Positions 37,150 to 46,326 of a stretch of DNA of 64,000 bases are shown here, piece after piece. Positions within the stretch are counted from its first letter, which is position 1; each line of letters opens with the position of its first letter. A model generated the notes under the pieces. That model did not search any database, was not told where the DNA came from, and worked only from the letters and a program-made list of their open reading frames with translations. The DNA is from Castellaniella sp049671645 (GTDB lineage Bacteria; Pseudomonadota; Gammaproteobacteria; Burkholderiales; Burkholderiaceae_B), in NCBI RefSeq assembly GCF_049671645.1, contig NZ_JBATVG010000014.1:62001-126000 (forward strand), in the 5' to 3' direction. The position numbers and the translations under genes are program-made.

Positions 37150-38163
37150 ATGCGTATCGGAACCTGGACCCTGCCGCACCCTGTCTGCGCGGCCCCCATG
37201 GCGGGGGTCACGGACCGCCCCTACCGGCGCCTGTGCAAGGCGCTGGGAGCGGCCTATGCAGTCTCCGAAATGGCCGCCAGCAACCCCCGTCTATGGGACA
37301 GCGTGAAGACGTCCCGCCGCCTGAATCACGACGGCGAGCCCGACCCCATCGCCATCCAGATCGCCGGCGCCGATCCCGAGATGCTGGCCGAGGCCGCCCT
37401 GTTCAACATCCGCAAGGGCGCCCGCATCATCGACATCAATATGGGCTGCCCGGTGAAAAAGGTCTGCAACATCGCTTCGGGGTCGGCCTTGCTGCGCGAC
37501 GAGGGCCTGGTGGCCCGCATCCTGCAGCGCGTGGTGGCGGCATGCGCCCCGCTGGGCATCCCCGTGACCCTGAAGACCCGCACCGGCTGGGATCGCGACA
37601 GCCGCAACGCCGTGCGCATCGCCCGCCTGGCGGAAGACTGCGGCATCGCCGCATTGACCCTGCATGGCCGCACGCGCTGCGACCTGTACGCCGGCCAGGC
37701 CGAATACGACACCATCCGCGACGTCCGCCAGGCCATCCGCATCCCCCTGATCGCCAACGGCGACATCGACAGCCCGGAAAAAGCCCGCAGCGTTCTGGAC
37801 TACACTGGGGCCGATGCGATCATGGTCGGACGCGCCGCCCAGGGTCGCCCCTGGATCTTTCGCGAGATCGCCCACTATCTGGCGCACGGCACCTATCTGC
37901 CACCCCCCACGTACGGCGAACTGCGCGAACACCTGCTCGGCCACCTCGAAGACCACTACACTTTTTACGGCGAGCGCACCGGAGTGCGGACGGCTCGCAA
38001 GCACATCGGCTGGTATCTGGCGGACCTGCCAGGGGCCGACGCCCTGCTGCCCGCCATCATGGCGCTCGACAGCACGGCGCAGCAGTCCCTGGCGCTGCGG
38101 CGCTGGCTGGATGAACAGCCCGCCGATGCACCCGCAGTCCCGGCTCCGGCCATATTGCACTGA
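37150..38163 (+). CDS. dusB: tRNA-dihydrouridine synthase B
   Basis: A 337-residue FMN enzyme that reduces uridines to dihydrouridine in tRNA D loops. The family motifs are APMAGVTDRPYR near the start, DINMGCPVKKVCN with the catalytic Cys around residues 97-109, HGRTRCDLY, IANGDIDSPEKA and GADAIMVGRAAQGRPWIF. The DusB-fis arrangement is conserved across proteobacteria and fits here, with fis following after about 40 bases. Confidence 0.96.
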   Translation: MRIGTWTLPHPVCAAPMAGVTDRPYRRLCKALGAAYAVSEMAASNPRLWDSVKTSRRLNHDGEPDPIAIQIAGADPEMLAEAALFNIRKGARIIDINMGCPVKKVCNIASGSALLRDEGLVARILQRVVAACAPLGIPVTLKTRTGWDRDSRNAVRIARLAEDCGIAALTLHGRTRCDLYAGQAEYDTIRDVRQAIRIPLIANGDIDSPEKARSVLDYTGADAIMVGRAAQGRPWIFREIAHYLAHGTYLPPPTYGELREHLLGHLEDHYTFYGERTGVRTARKHIGWYLADLPGADALLPAIMALDSTAQQSLALRRWLDEQPADAPAVPAPAILH

Positions 38164-38205
38164 CGCTTTTTTTATCCAAGACCCTTTCCTGATTCCTTTT
38201 ATCCC

Positions 38206-38445
38206 ATGCCTACCACGACGCCCCTGGAAAAAGCCGTTCGCGACCAGTTGGATCGCTATTTCGAAGATCTCGGGGATTCCGCGCCCAACGACATGCTGGC
38301 CATGGTGAATCTGTGCGTCGAACGCGCCGTGCTGCAAGTCGCGCTGGAACGCACCGAAGGCAACCAGACACGCGCCGCCGACATGCTGGGCATCACCCGC
38401 GGGACCCTGCGCAAGAAACTCCAGGTCCACCAACTGACCGCCTGA
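38206..38445 (+). CDS. fis: Fis nucleoid-associated regulator
   Basis: A 79-residue Fis protein, slightly shorter than the 98-residue E. coli form, as usual in betaproteobacteria. The C-terminal helix-turn-helix is NQTRAADMLGITRGTLRKKL. The N-terminal beta-hairpin arm of E. coli Fis is largely missing. It bends DNA and tunes rRNA and growth-rate genes. The dusB-fis operon is the ancestral arrangement. Confidence 0.95.
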   Translation: MPTTTPLEKAVRDQLDRYFEDLGDSAPNDMLAMVNLCVERAVLQVALERTEGNQTRAADMLGITRGTLRKKLQVHQLTA

Positions 38446-38472
38446 TCTCTTTTCCGTCCTTTCCCTGCTGCC

Positions 38473-40065
38473 ATGACCATACAGACTGCTTTGATCTCCG
38501 TGTCCGATAAATCGGGCGTCGTCGAATTCGCCCAGGCGCTGGCCCAGCGCGGCGTCGCCCTGCTCTCCACCGGCGGCACCGCCCGCCTGCTTCGCGACGC
38601 CGGCCTGACCGTGACCGAAGTCGCCACCCACACGGGATCCCCGGAAATCCTGGACGGCCGTGTCAAGACCCTGCACCCGCGCATCCATGGCGGCCTGCTG
38701 GCCCGGCGCGACGACCCGCAGCACATGCAGACCCTGAAGGACCAGGACATCCCGACCATCGATCTGCTGGTGGTCAACCTGTATCCCTTCCAGCAAACGA
38801 TCAGCAAACCCGACTGCATCCTGGCCGACGCAATCGAGAACATCGACATCGGGGGCCCCGCCATGCTGCGCTCCGCGGCCAAGAATCATGGCTCGGATCA
38901 GGGCGGCGTCACGGTGGTCATCGACCCGGCCGACTACCCGCGCGTGCTGGCCGACATGGACGGCCCGACGCGCCAACCGTCCTACGGCCTGCGCCTGGAA
39001 CTGGCCGCCAAGGTCTACGCTCACACGGCCGCCTATGATGGCGCCATCGCGGGCTACCTCAGCAGTCTGGCCGAGCGCGAACCGGCCCCCGCGCAGGTGC
39101 CGGTGCGAGAATCCTGGCCCCGGGTGCTGACCGTGCAGATGGAACGCCAACAAGCCCTGCGCTACGGCGAAAACCCCCACCAGGGCGCCGCCGTCTACCA
39201 CGACAAGCCCATCGGCAAAGGCCTGCTGGCCGGCTATCGCCAGATCCAGGGCAAGGAACTGTCCTACAACAACATCGCCGACGCCGACGCCGCCTGGGAA
39301 TGCGTGCGCAGCTTCGCGACCGGCGCCTGCGTCATCGTCAAGCATGCCAACCCCTGCGGCGTGGCCCTGGGCGCGAACGCGCTGGCCGCCTACCAGCAGG
39401 CCTTCAAGACCGACCCGACATCGGCCTTTGGCGGCATCATCGCCTTCAACACCACGGTGGATGACGACGCCGCTCGCGCAGTCAGCGAGCAGTTCCTGGA
39501 AGTCCTGATCGCGCCGGCCTACACCGGCGCGGCGCTGGCCGTGCTGGCGGCGAAAAAGAACGTGCGCGTGCTGGAGATCCCGCCGGGCGCCGCCCGCAAC
39601 CCCTTCGACGTCAAGCGCGTGGGCGGCGGCTGGCTGGTGCAGGATCCGGATGGCCATCCGGCCGGCGAATCCGACGTCAAGGTCGTCACCCGCCTGGCGC
39701 CGACCGCCGCGCAGATGCAGGATCTGCTGTTCGCCTGGAACGTGGCGCAGTACGTGAAGTCCAATGCCATCGTCTTCTGCGGCCAGGGCATGACCCTGGG
39801 CGTCGGGGCCGGCCAGATGAGCCGCATCGACTCGGCCCGCATCGCATCGATCAAGGCGGAAAAGGCCGGCCTGTCGCTGCAGGGATCGGCCGTGGCGTCG
39901 GATGCCTTCTTCCCCTTCCGCGACGGTCTGGACGTGGTGGCCGATGCAGGCGCAACCTGCGTGATCCAGCCGGGCGGCAGCATCCGCGACGACGAAGTCA
40001 TCGCCGCCGCCGACGAGCGCGGGATCGCCATGGTCTTCACCGGCACCCGGCACTTCCGCCACTGA
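38473..40065 (+). CDS. purH: Bifunctional AICAR formyltransferase/IMP cyclohydrolase
   Basis: A 530-residue enzyme for the last two steps of IMP synthesis. The N-terminal IMP cyclohydrolase (MGS) domain shows SVSDKSGVVEFAQAL and LSTGGTARLLRDAG; the C-terminal transformylase domain has the catalytic pair in IVKHANPCGVALG and the segment FRDGLD. Length is standard. It lies 27 bases downstream of fis, and its stop overlaps the ruvC start (TGATG). Confidence 0.97.
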   Translation: MTIQTALISVSDKSGVVEFAQALAQRGVALLSTGGTARLLRDAGLTVTEVATHTGSPEILDGRVKTLHPRIHGGLLARRDDPQHMQTLKDQDIPTIDLLVVNLYPFQQTISKPDCILADAIENIDIGGPAMLRSAAKNHGSDQGGVTVVIDPADYPRVLADMDGPTRQPSYGLRLELAAKVYAHTAAYDGAIAGYLSSLAEREPAPAQVPVRESWPRVLTVQMERQQALRYGENPHQGAAVYHDKPIGKGLLAGYRQIQGKELSYNNIADADAAWECVRSFATGACVIVKHANPCGVALGANALAAYQQAFKTDPTSAFGGIIAFNTTVDDDAARAVSEQFLEVLIAPAYTGAALAVLAAKKNVRVLEIPPGAARNPFDVKRVGGGWLVQDPDGHPAGESDVKVVTRLAPTAAQMQDLLFAWNVAQYVKSNAIVFCGQGMTLGVGAGQMSRIDSARIASIKAEKAGLSLQGSAVASDAFFPFRDGLDVVADAGATCVIQPGGSIRDDEVIAAADERGIAMVFTGTRHFRH

Positions 40066-40613
40066 TGCGCATTCTGGGTGTCGATCCGGGCTTGCGCCGC
40101 ACGGGCTTCGGCGTCATAGAGGTCCATGGCGCCCGGCTGCGCTATGTCGCCAGCGGCACCATCGTCGTGCCGCCCGCCCTGCCGCTGCATGCCCGCCTGA
40201 AGGTCATTCTGGACAATCTGCGGGAAGTCGCCCGGGATGCCCAGGCCGATCAGGCCGCGCTGGAAAAAGTCTTTCTGAACGCCAACCCGGCCTCGACCCT
40301 GCTGCTGGGCCAGGCCCGGGGCGCGGCCCTGTGCGCGCTGGCCGACAGCGGCCTGGCCGTGCAGGAATACACGGCCCTGCAGATCAAGAAGGCCGTGGTC
40401 GGCACCGGCCGCGCCAGCAAGGAGCAGATCCAGGCCATGGTGCGCCGCCTGCTGGCGCTGGACGGCGAGCCCGCGCCGGACGCCGCCGACGCCCTGGCCT
40501 GCGCCATCTGCCACGCGCACTGCGCCCCGCTGGCCAGCCGGCTGCAGGCGCTGGCCCCCGAGACTTTATCGTCCCGCACCCGGCGCCTGCGCACAGGCCG
40601 TCTGGTATCCTGA
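40065..40613 (+). CDS. ruvC: Holliday junction resolvase RuvC
   Basis: A 182-residue endonuclease that resolves Holliday junctions made mobile by RuvAB. The acidic catalytic residues lie in ILGVDPGLRRTGFG (D7), ALEKVFLNANP (E near 67) and PDAADALACAICH (C-terminal Asp pair). The ATG overlaps the purH stop by one base. ruvA follows about 60 bases downstream, but ruvB is 11 kb away on the other strand. Confidence 0.96.
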   Translation: MRILGVDPGLRRTGFGVIEVHGARLRYVASGTIVVPPALPLHARLKVILDNLREVARDAQADQAALEKVFLNANPASTLLLGQARGAALCALADSGLAVQEYTALQIKKAVVGTGRASKEQIQAMVRRLLALDGEPAPDAADALACAICHAHCAPLASRLQALAPETLSSRTRRLRTGRLVS

Positions 40614-40674
40614 AGGCCACCCACGGCCTGCCCTCCATGCACGTCCCGCGTCACTCATCCCCCAGGAATCCACC

Positions 40675-41259
40675 ATGATTGGCCGCATCACCGGCACCCT
40701 GATCGAACTGAGCCCTCCGACCGTCTGTATTCAAACAGGCGGGCTGGGCTACGAAATCGACGTGCCCATGAGCACGCTCTACAAGCTGCCCCCGGTGGGC
40801 CAGACCGTCAGCCTGCACACGCACCTGGCGATCCGGGAAGATGCGCACGTGCTCTACGGCTTCGCCAGCGCCGCCGAACGCAGCGCCTTCCGGGCCTTGA
40901 TCAAGGTCACCGGGATCGGCGCCCGCACCGCGCTGGCCGTGCTGTCGGGCCTCAGCGTCGAAGACCTGGCCGATGCCGTCGAACGCCAGGAATCCGGGCG
41001 GCTGGTCAAAGTCCCCGGCATCGGCAAGAAAACCGCCGAACGCCTGCTGCTGGAATTGCGCGACAAGCTCACCCCGCTGGCGGGCGCGCCGCGCACCGAT
41101 GGCGCTCCCGCCGGCGCGAGCGACAGCGACGTCCTCAACGCCCTGCAGGCCCTGGGCTATTCCAGCGCCGAGGCGCGGCGCGCCATCGGCGCTCTGCCGG
41201 AGGGCCTGACCGTATCCGACGGCATCCGCCAGGCCCTGAAAGCGCTGTCCCGGGCATGA
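40675..41259 (+). CDS. ruvA: Holliday junction helicase subunit RuvA
   Basis: A 194-residue DNA-binding subunit of the RuvAB branch-migration motor. It has the N-terminal OB domain (MIGRITGTLIELSPP), tandem helix-hairpin-helix motifs (VTGIGARTALAVLSG and VPGIGKKTAERLLLE) and a C-terminal RuvB-contact domain (VLNALQALGYSSAEARRA). Its stop overlaps the recQ start (ATGA). The usual downstream neighbour ruvB is replaced by recQ. Confidence 0.96.
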   Translation: MIGRITGTLIELSPPTVCIQTGGLGYEIDVPMSTLYKLPPVGQTVSLHTHLAIREDAHVLYGFASAAERSAFRALIKVTGIGARTALAVLSGLSVEDLADAVERQESGRLVKVPGIGKKTAERLLLELRDKLTPLAGAPRTDGAPAGASDSDVLNALQALGYSSAEARRAIGALPEGLTVSDGIRQALKALSRA

Positions 41260-43196
41260 GTCCGGACACTGATATCGACATGCCCATGCACGACGAGGAT
41301 CGGATGCCCTTCTGGGACGCGGACGGCGAACCGGTGCAGGCCCTGGCCCCGGGCGATGCCCCCGCCCCCATCCGCTATGACTCCGCCCTGGACGCGCTGC
41401 GCGAGGTCTTCGGCTACGAGGCCTTCCGCGGCGAGCAGCAAGCCATCATCGAGCACATCATCTCGGGGGGCGATGCCCTGGTGCTGATGCCTACCGGGGG
41501 CGGGAAATCACTGTGCTACCAGATCCCATCCCTGGTGCGGCCCGGCGTCGGCGTGGTGATTTCGCCTCTGATCGCGCTGATGCAGGATCAGGTAGACGCC
41601 CTGCAGGAGTTGGGGGTGCGGGCCGCGTTCCTGAATTCCACCCAGACGCCGGGCCAGGCCCGCGAGGTCGAGCGCGCCTTCCTGCGCGGCGAGCTGGATC
41701 TGCTGTACGTGGCTCCGGAACGGCTGCTCACCCCCCGCTGCCTGGACTTCCTGAGCCAGGGCCGCATCGCGCTGTTCGCCATCGACGAGGCCCACTGCGT
41801 CTCGCAGTGGGGGCACGACTTCCGCCCCGAATACCAGGGCCTGAGCCTGCTGGCCGAACGCTGGCCCGGCATCCCCCGGGTGGCGCTGACGGCGACCGCC
41901 ACGGCGGCGACCCGCAGCGACATCGTCTCCTGCCTGGCCTTGCAGGACGCCCCGCAGTTCGTCGCCAGCTTCGACCGGCCCAACCTGTACTACCGCATCG
42001 TCGAAAAACAGGAAGTCCGCCGCCAGCTGCTGGATTTCATCCGCGCGGAACACGCCGGGGAATGCGGCATCATCTATGCGCTATCGCGCACCCGCGTGGA
42101 ACAGACGGCGGAATTTCTGACGCGCAACGGCATCACGGCCCTGCCCTATCACGCCGGGCTGGACGCGCGGATCCGCGCCGACCACCAGGCTCGTTTCCTG
42201 CGTGAAGACGGCATCGTCATGGTGGCCACGATCGCCTTCGGCATGGGGGTGAACAAACCCGACGTGCGCTTCGTGGCCCACATCGACCTGCCGAAATCCG
42301 TCGAAGGCTACTACCAGGAAACCGGACGCGCCGGACGCGACGGCCTGCCGGCGGATGCCTGGCTGGCCTACGGCCTGCAGGATGTGGTGCAGCAACGGCG
42401 CATGATCGACGATTCAGACGGCGACCCTCTGCACCAGCGCCGCCAGATGCGGCAACTGGACGCCATGCTGGCCCTCTGCGAAACCGTCACCTGCCGACGT
42501 CAGGATCTGCTGGCGTATTTCGGCCAGACCATCGAGCCTTGCGGAAATTGCGACACCTGCCTGGAACCGCCTGCCGCCTGGGACGGCACGGTGGCGGTGC
42601 AGAAACTGCTGTCCGCCGTCTACCGCCTGTGGCGCGAACGCGGCCAGCGCTTTGGCGGCGGACACCTGATCGACATCCTGCGCGGCCAGATGACCGATCG
42701 CGTGAAGCAGCACGGGCACGACACGCTCAGCGTCTTCGGCGTGGGGGAAAACCTGTCGGTAGACGCGTGGCGCGGCATCCTGCGCCAGGCCCTGGCCCTG
42801 GGCCTGCTGACGGTGGACCTGGAAGGCTACGGCACCCTGGCCCTGACCGAAGCCAGCCGCGCCGTGCTGAAGGGGGAACGCACCCTGATGCTGCGCCCGG
42901 TGGCCGTCAAACGCGCCAAAACCAGCCGCCAGCGCACCACCACAGCCGCCCAGTTGGACGCCCTGCCACCCGACGCCCTGGCCCGCTTCGAGCATCTGCG
43001 GGCTTGGCGGGCCCGCGTGGCCAAAGAGCACAGCCTGCCCGCCTATGTCATCTTCCACGATGCCACCCTGCGGGAAATCGCCTTGCAATGCCCCGACAGC
43101 CTGGACGCCCTGGCCGGCATCAGCGGCGTGGGCGCCCGCAAGCTGGAGACCTACGGCGCCGATGTGGTGGCCTGCGTGGCGCAGGTCCAGAGCTAG
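41256..43196 (+). CDS. recQ: ATP-dependent DNA helicase RecQ
   Basis: A 646-residue 3'-5' helicase. Motif I is MPTGGGKSLCYQ, motif II DEAH in AIDEAHCVSQWGHDF, and motif VI QETGRAGRDGLP. The RecQ-C-terminal zinc module has CRRQDLLAYFG, CGNCDTCLE. The HRDC domain ends the protein (last 80 residues with SLPAYVIFHDATLREIA). A 30-residue acidic N-terminal extension precedes the helicase. The gene overlaps ruvA by four bases. Confidence 0.96.
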   Translation: MSPDTDIDMPMHDEDRMPFWDADGEPVQALAPGDAPAPIRYDSALDALREVFGYEAFRGEQQAIIEHIISGGDALVLMPTGGGKSLCYQIPSLVRPGVGVVISPLIALMQDQVDALQELGVRAAFLNSTQTPGQAREVERAFLRGELDLLYVAPERLLTPRCLDFLSQGRIALFAIDEAHCVSQWGHDFRPEYQGLSLLAERWPGIPRVALTATATAATRSDIVSCLALQDAPQFVASFDRPNLYYRIVEKQEVRRQLLDFIRAEHAGECGIIYALSRTRVEQTAEFLTRNGITALPYHAGLDARIRADHQARFLREDGIVMVATIAFGMGVNKPDVRFVAHIDLPKSVEGYYQETGRAGRDGLPADAWLAYGLQDVVQQRRMIDDSDGDPLHQRRQMRQLDAMLALCETVTCRRQDLLAYFGQTIEPCGNCDTCLEPPAAWDGTVAVQKLLSAVYRLWRERGQRFGGGHLIDILRGQMTDRVKQHGHDTLSVFGVGENLSVDAWRGILRQALALGLLTVDLEGYGTLALTEASRAVLKGERTLMLRPVAVKRAKTSRQRTTTAAQLDALPPDALARFEHLRAWRARVAKEHSLPAYVIFHDATLREIALQCPDSLDALAGISGVGARKLETYGADVVACVAQVQS

Positions 43197-43204
43197 CACA
43201 CCGG

Positions 43205-43231
43205 GCGCCCTTCCATCCATCTGAAGGGCGC
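43205..43231. terminator. Bidirectional hairpin between recQ and the oxidase operon
   Basis: GCGCCCTTC and GAAGGGCGC form a perfect 9-bp stem with a nine-base loop between the convergent recQ and oxidase-operon genes. There is no T run on either side, so efficiency is uncertain. Confidence 0.5.
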
Positions 43232-43257
43232 GACGAGACGGTCTGCGTCACGAGCGA

Positions 43258-43710
43258 TCAGCGATGCTGCCAGAACGTGCCTTGCACGTAGGTCGGCGCC
43301 TGCGAATAAGGCGCGGGCGGCTCCCAATCCACGGCCGCATACCAGGCGGACCAGGCCACGATCACCAAAGACAGCACCCAGAGCCAGACGGGAATGGGCG
43401 ACGGCGACTCGGCCCGGCGCGGTTCGAACGGCTCCTCGGCTCCAAAGGCGTTGACCGTGAAATGCAGATTGCCATGCACGATCGCCTCGGCCCGAATCCC
43501 GGTGAGCGTGATGCCCGGCCCGTTGCGCACCTGGAATGGCACCTCGCGCACACCCACCTGGCCGTCGTGGCCGCGCGCCTCGATCCGCAGGCGGTGCGGG
43601 CCGTCCGGCAAGGCCCGCGTGTCCAGGTTCACCGCCACCGGCGGCGCATACTCCGCGATGGGTTCGGGTTGCTCGTCGAGATAGATGCGGATGCGCGATT
43701 CATCTGCCAT
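43258..43710 (-). CDS. Single-pass membrane protein of the cbb3-like oxidase operon
   Basis: A 150-residue protein of unknown family. The first 100 residues look like a soluble beta-sandwich (IRIYLDEQPEPIAEY, then RLRIEARGHDGQVG) and one helix follows at about residues 106-128 (PVWLWVLSLVIVAWSAW), with a short tail ending GTFWQHR. It is the last gene of the oxidase operon, 13 bases after the CcoQ-like gene, so it is probably an accessory or assembly subunit; that is inference from position. The start at MADES is chosen over an upstream GTG. Confidence 0.7.
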   Translation of the reverse strand: MADESRIRIYLDEQPEPIAEYAPPVAVNLDTRALPDGPHRLRIEARGHDGQVGVREVPFQVRNGPGITLTGIRAEAIVHGNLHFTVNAFGAEEPFEPRRAESPSPIPVWLWVLSLVIVAWSAWYAAVDWEPPAPYSQAPTYVQGTFWQHR

Positions 43711-43723
43711 GGCACTGACTCCT

Positions 43724-43891
43724 TTACCGATCATCCCGCAAGATCCCGTATTTGGGATGATGTGTTTCCTGCTCGCCCGGATGGATCAGCATCCGCAGCG
43801 CGACCGCGAAGCACGCGACGGTTCCCAAGCCGAACACCGCCAGAATCACCAGATTGCCCACCCAATGGTCAGCCCAGGCTTCCATCATCAT
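43724..43891 (-). CDS. CcoQ-like small membrane subunit
   Basis: A 55-residue protein with a single membrane helix (about residues 12-35, NLVILAVFGLGTVACFAVAL) and a polar tail HPGEQETHHPKYGIL. Its ATG overlaps the stop of the cytochrome gene (ATGA) and is preceded by GGGAGA, so it is certainly translated with it. Position and size match CcoQ/CcoS-type small subunits of cbb3 oxidases, but sequence identity to known CcoQ is not obvious. Confidence 0.75.
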   Translation of the reverse strand: MMMEAWADHWVGNLVILAVFGLGTVACFAVALRMLIHPGEQETHHPKYGILRDDR

Positions 43892-44910
43892 GGCTGCTCT
43901 CCCTTGGCCCGGATCGCCGCCACCTCGCCGGCCGTCACCGCAGGCGCATGATTGCCCCACGACGTTCGTTCGTGGTCGATGATGTCGGCGATCTGGGCAT
44001 CGCTCAGTTGCGCCGCAAAGGACGGCATTTGCGCGGCATAGGTCGTGCCGCCGATGGCCCGGCCGTGCAGGCCGTGCAGCACCACCCGGACGTGCTCGCC
44101 GGGATCCTTGTCGTTCACCACGGGATTACCGGCCAGCGGCGGAAACACGCCCGGAACCCCGGCCCCCTGGGCGCCATGGCAGGCCGCGCAGGTCGACGCA
44201 AAGAGCCGGGCGCCATCCGCCGCATCGAACGCAACCGCGACCCCGGCCGCAGTCGCGCTGCTGCCCGCCGGGACCGCGCCGCCGCCCGGCGACGACGATG
44301 CGGCCGGTTGCGCGGCGCCCGCCGCCGCCATCGCCGAGCTTCCGGATTGCCCCTTGGGCAAAGCCGGCTGCTTCAGCGACAGCAGATACGCCACGAGAGC
44401 CTTGGCATCGGCAGTCGGCACCACCACGCCATGCGCGGGGGCGTAGGACTTGGGGACCGGCACAGCCTGCTCGCCCGCGGACGCCTGGTCCCGGACCTCG
44501 AACAAGGCCCTGAACGAGGGCATGACCGACTGCGGCACCACCGCTCGCGGATCGTACAGGTGGATGTACTGCCAGATAGCGCTGGACTGGCGCTGGCCCA
44601 CATTGGTCAGGTCGGGGCCGGTCCGTTCCGACCCCAGCAGTTCGGGTGTCTGGTAGGCAAAGTCCCCAGGCGCGGAAGGGCGACCGAAGATCCGATCCAC
44701 CGGCAAAGGCCGGACCTGCTGCGTGTGGCAGTAGGCGCACCCTTCACTGACATAGACATCCCGACCGTGCTGCTGCAGCAGGGTCAACTGATCCACCCCG
44801 GAACCGGGCGGCACGGCCGCCAGCTCGAAACCGGGCAATATCGCCATCATGAACGACCAGACGGCATACAACAGGGCGGAACCCCCGGCGATCGCCAGCA
44901 ACTTGAACAT
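43888..44910 (-). CDS. CcoO-like cytochrome c fused to a second cytochrome c domain
   Basis: A 340-residue membrane-anchored diheme cytochrome c. The N-terminal helix (residues 5-27) leads to a CcoO-type domain with CAYCHTQQVRPLP near residues 58-70 and GSERTGPDLTNVG, plus distal Met in SVMPSF. A Ser/Ala/Gly-rich linker (about 195-235) connects to a second cytochrome domain with CAACHGAQG and a distal Met in AQMPSF. It should relay electrons to the CcoN-like subunit. In standard cbb3 oxidases CcoO and CcoP are separate proteins with three hemes in total; here a two-heme fusion replaces both. It starts three bases after ccoN. Confidence 0.88.
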   Translation of the reverse strand: MFKLLAIAGGSALLYAVWSFMMAILPGFELAAVPPGSGVDQLTLLQQHGRDVYVSEGCAYCHTQQVRPLPVDRIFGRPSAPGDFAYQTPELLGSERTGPDLTNVGQRQSSAIWQYIHLYDPRAVVPQSVMPSFRALFEVRDQASAGEQAVPVPKSYAPAHGVVVPTADAKALVAYLLSLKQPALPKGQSGSSAMAAAGAAQPAASSSPGGGAVPAGSSATAAGVAVAFDAADGARLFASTCAACHGAQGAGVPGVFPPLAGNPVVNDKDPGEHVRVVLHGLHGRAIGGTTYAAQMPSFAAQLSDAQIADIIDHERTSWGNHAPAVTAGEVAAIRAKGEQP

Positions 44911-44913
44911 GAA

Positions 44914-46326
44914 TCACACTCCCGTTCCGACCGCCGCAGGCATCCCAGCCACGCCCGGCGCACGACGATAGGTCATGTCCCAGACGTTCCAGGCGAATAC
45001 CAGATGACTCAGGAACATCAGCAAGCCGCCCACGGACCGCCACAACCAGTAGGGGGCCATGTCCGCCACCGACTGGATGAAGGGCTTTCCGGCCACCCAG
45101 TCCAAGCCCTGAACCGTGCCGCCGATGGACAGCGCCATCACATAGACCACGATGCCCACCGTGGCCAGCCAGAAATGGATGCCCAACAGCAGATTGTCGG
45201 GCTTGCGGCCCGTCGCGCGCGGCAACAGCTCATAGATGCCTCCCCAGATGGCGAAGGTCACGAAACCGTACATCGTCAGATGCGAATGCCCCACCGCGTA
45301 ATTGGTGAAGTGCCAGATCGCCTGCATGGAGCGAAAGGCCTCGAGCGTGCCCTGAGTGGAGCCGATCAGATAGCCCAGCACGCCCACGAGGATGAACATG
45401 GCCGGCGCCCGATACAGGCGCTCCGGCCGCCCGCGCATGGTGAGCAGATAATTGGCGCTGCCGCCCCACACAGGGACGAGCATGGCCACGCTCGCGATGA
45501 TGGCCGTGGTCTGCAGCCACCAGGGAAGCGGACTGAACAGGAAATGATGCGCCCCCAGCAGCGGATAGAAAGCCAGATTGGTCCAGAACGCGAAAATGCC
45601 CAGCGAATATGAATAGATAGGCCGGTTCATCGCCTTGGGCAGCGCATAGTAGAAAATCCCCAGGCACAGCGGCGTGAACCACATGCCCACGGCGTTGTGC
45701 ATGTAATAGCCCTGCACGGCGACCTGCCCCAGGCCACGCTGGTACCAGGGCGCCAGCGTGATGAGCACGATGATGATGGTCCACAATGTCCCGCCGATGG
45801 TGTACCAGTTCGACAGATAGATATCCTTGCCCGCCCGGCGGGCCACCGTGCCGATGAGATTCCACGCGGTCAGCACCAGCCCCGCCCCCAGGATCACGCG
45901 GATCCACCACAGCCATTCACGGTATTCCTGAGCGCCGTTGTTCAAACCCAGGTCCAGCGCCACCGTGCCGGCCAGCGCCGCGACGTTCAGCAGGATCAGG
46001 GTGATCCAGGCGAGTCGCGCGCTATAGAGCCGCGCTCCTGAGCTTTTTGCCGCGATGTAAAGCGCCAGCCCGATCATCGCCGGGCTGGCCCACGCGTAGA
46101 AGGTGTCATTGGTATGGATCGGCCTCAGGCGCCCGAACGTCAGCGACAGGGCGGTGCCGGCGAATTCCGGGTAGACCAGCTTGACGGCCAGGAGCATGCC
46201 GACCGCCGTTGCGAACACCAGCCAGATCGTCGCACAGACTGTATAGGCGCTGAAAATGCGCGTCAGCTCGGCATCCGGCCCGACAGGCGCCGCCCGCGAC
46301 GCCCCGGCGAGATTTTCTTCAGTCAC
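44914..46326 (-). CDS. ccoN: cbb3-type cytochrome oxidase subunit I (CcoN-like)
   Basis: A 470-residue heme-copper oxidase catalytic subunit with about twelve helices. The metal-ligand histidines are in RPIHTNDTF (low-spin heme), YYMHNAVGMWF and LGAHHFLF (CuB), and FTNYAVGHSHLTMYG (heme ligands). The helix-7 Tyr used by cbb3 oxidases for the His-Tyr crosslink is in IYSYSLGIFAFW. The start is taken as GTG because GGAGG lies six bases before it; upstream Met codons lack such a site. It heads a four-gene operon. No ccoGHIS genes are nearby, so maturation must depend on genes elsewhere. Confidence 0.9.
   Translation of the reverse strand: MTEENLAGASRAAPVGPDAELTRIFSAYTVCATIWLVFATAVGMLLAVKLVYPEFAGTALSLTFGRLRPIHTNDTFYAWASPAMIGLALYIAAKSSGARLYSARLAWITLILLNVAALAGTVALDLGLNNGAQEYREWLWWIRVILGAGLVLTAWNLIGTVARRAGKDIYLSNWYTIGGTLWTIIIVLITLAPWYQRGLGQVAVQGYYMHNAVGMWFTPLCLGIFYYALPKAMNRPIYSYSLGIFAFWTNLAFYPLLGAHHFLFSPLPWWLQTTAIIASVAMLVPVWGGSANYLLTMRGRPERLYRAPAMFILVGVLGYLIGSTQGTLEAFRSMQAIWHFTNYAVGHSHLTMYGFVTFAIWGGIYELLPRATGRKPDNLLLGIHFWLATVGIVVYVMALSIGGTVQGLDWVAGKPFIQSVADMAPYWLWRSVGGLLMFLSHLVFAWNVWDMTYRRAPGVAGMPAAVGTGV

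Noticed and set aside
37291..40062. 923-codon minus-strand open frame
   Set aside because: Antisense shadow of dusB, fis and purH caused by GC-rich codon structure; the plus-strand genes are unambiguous.
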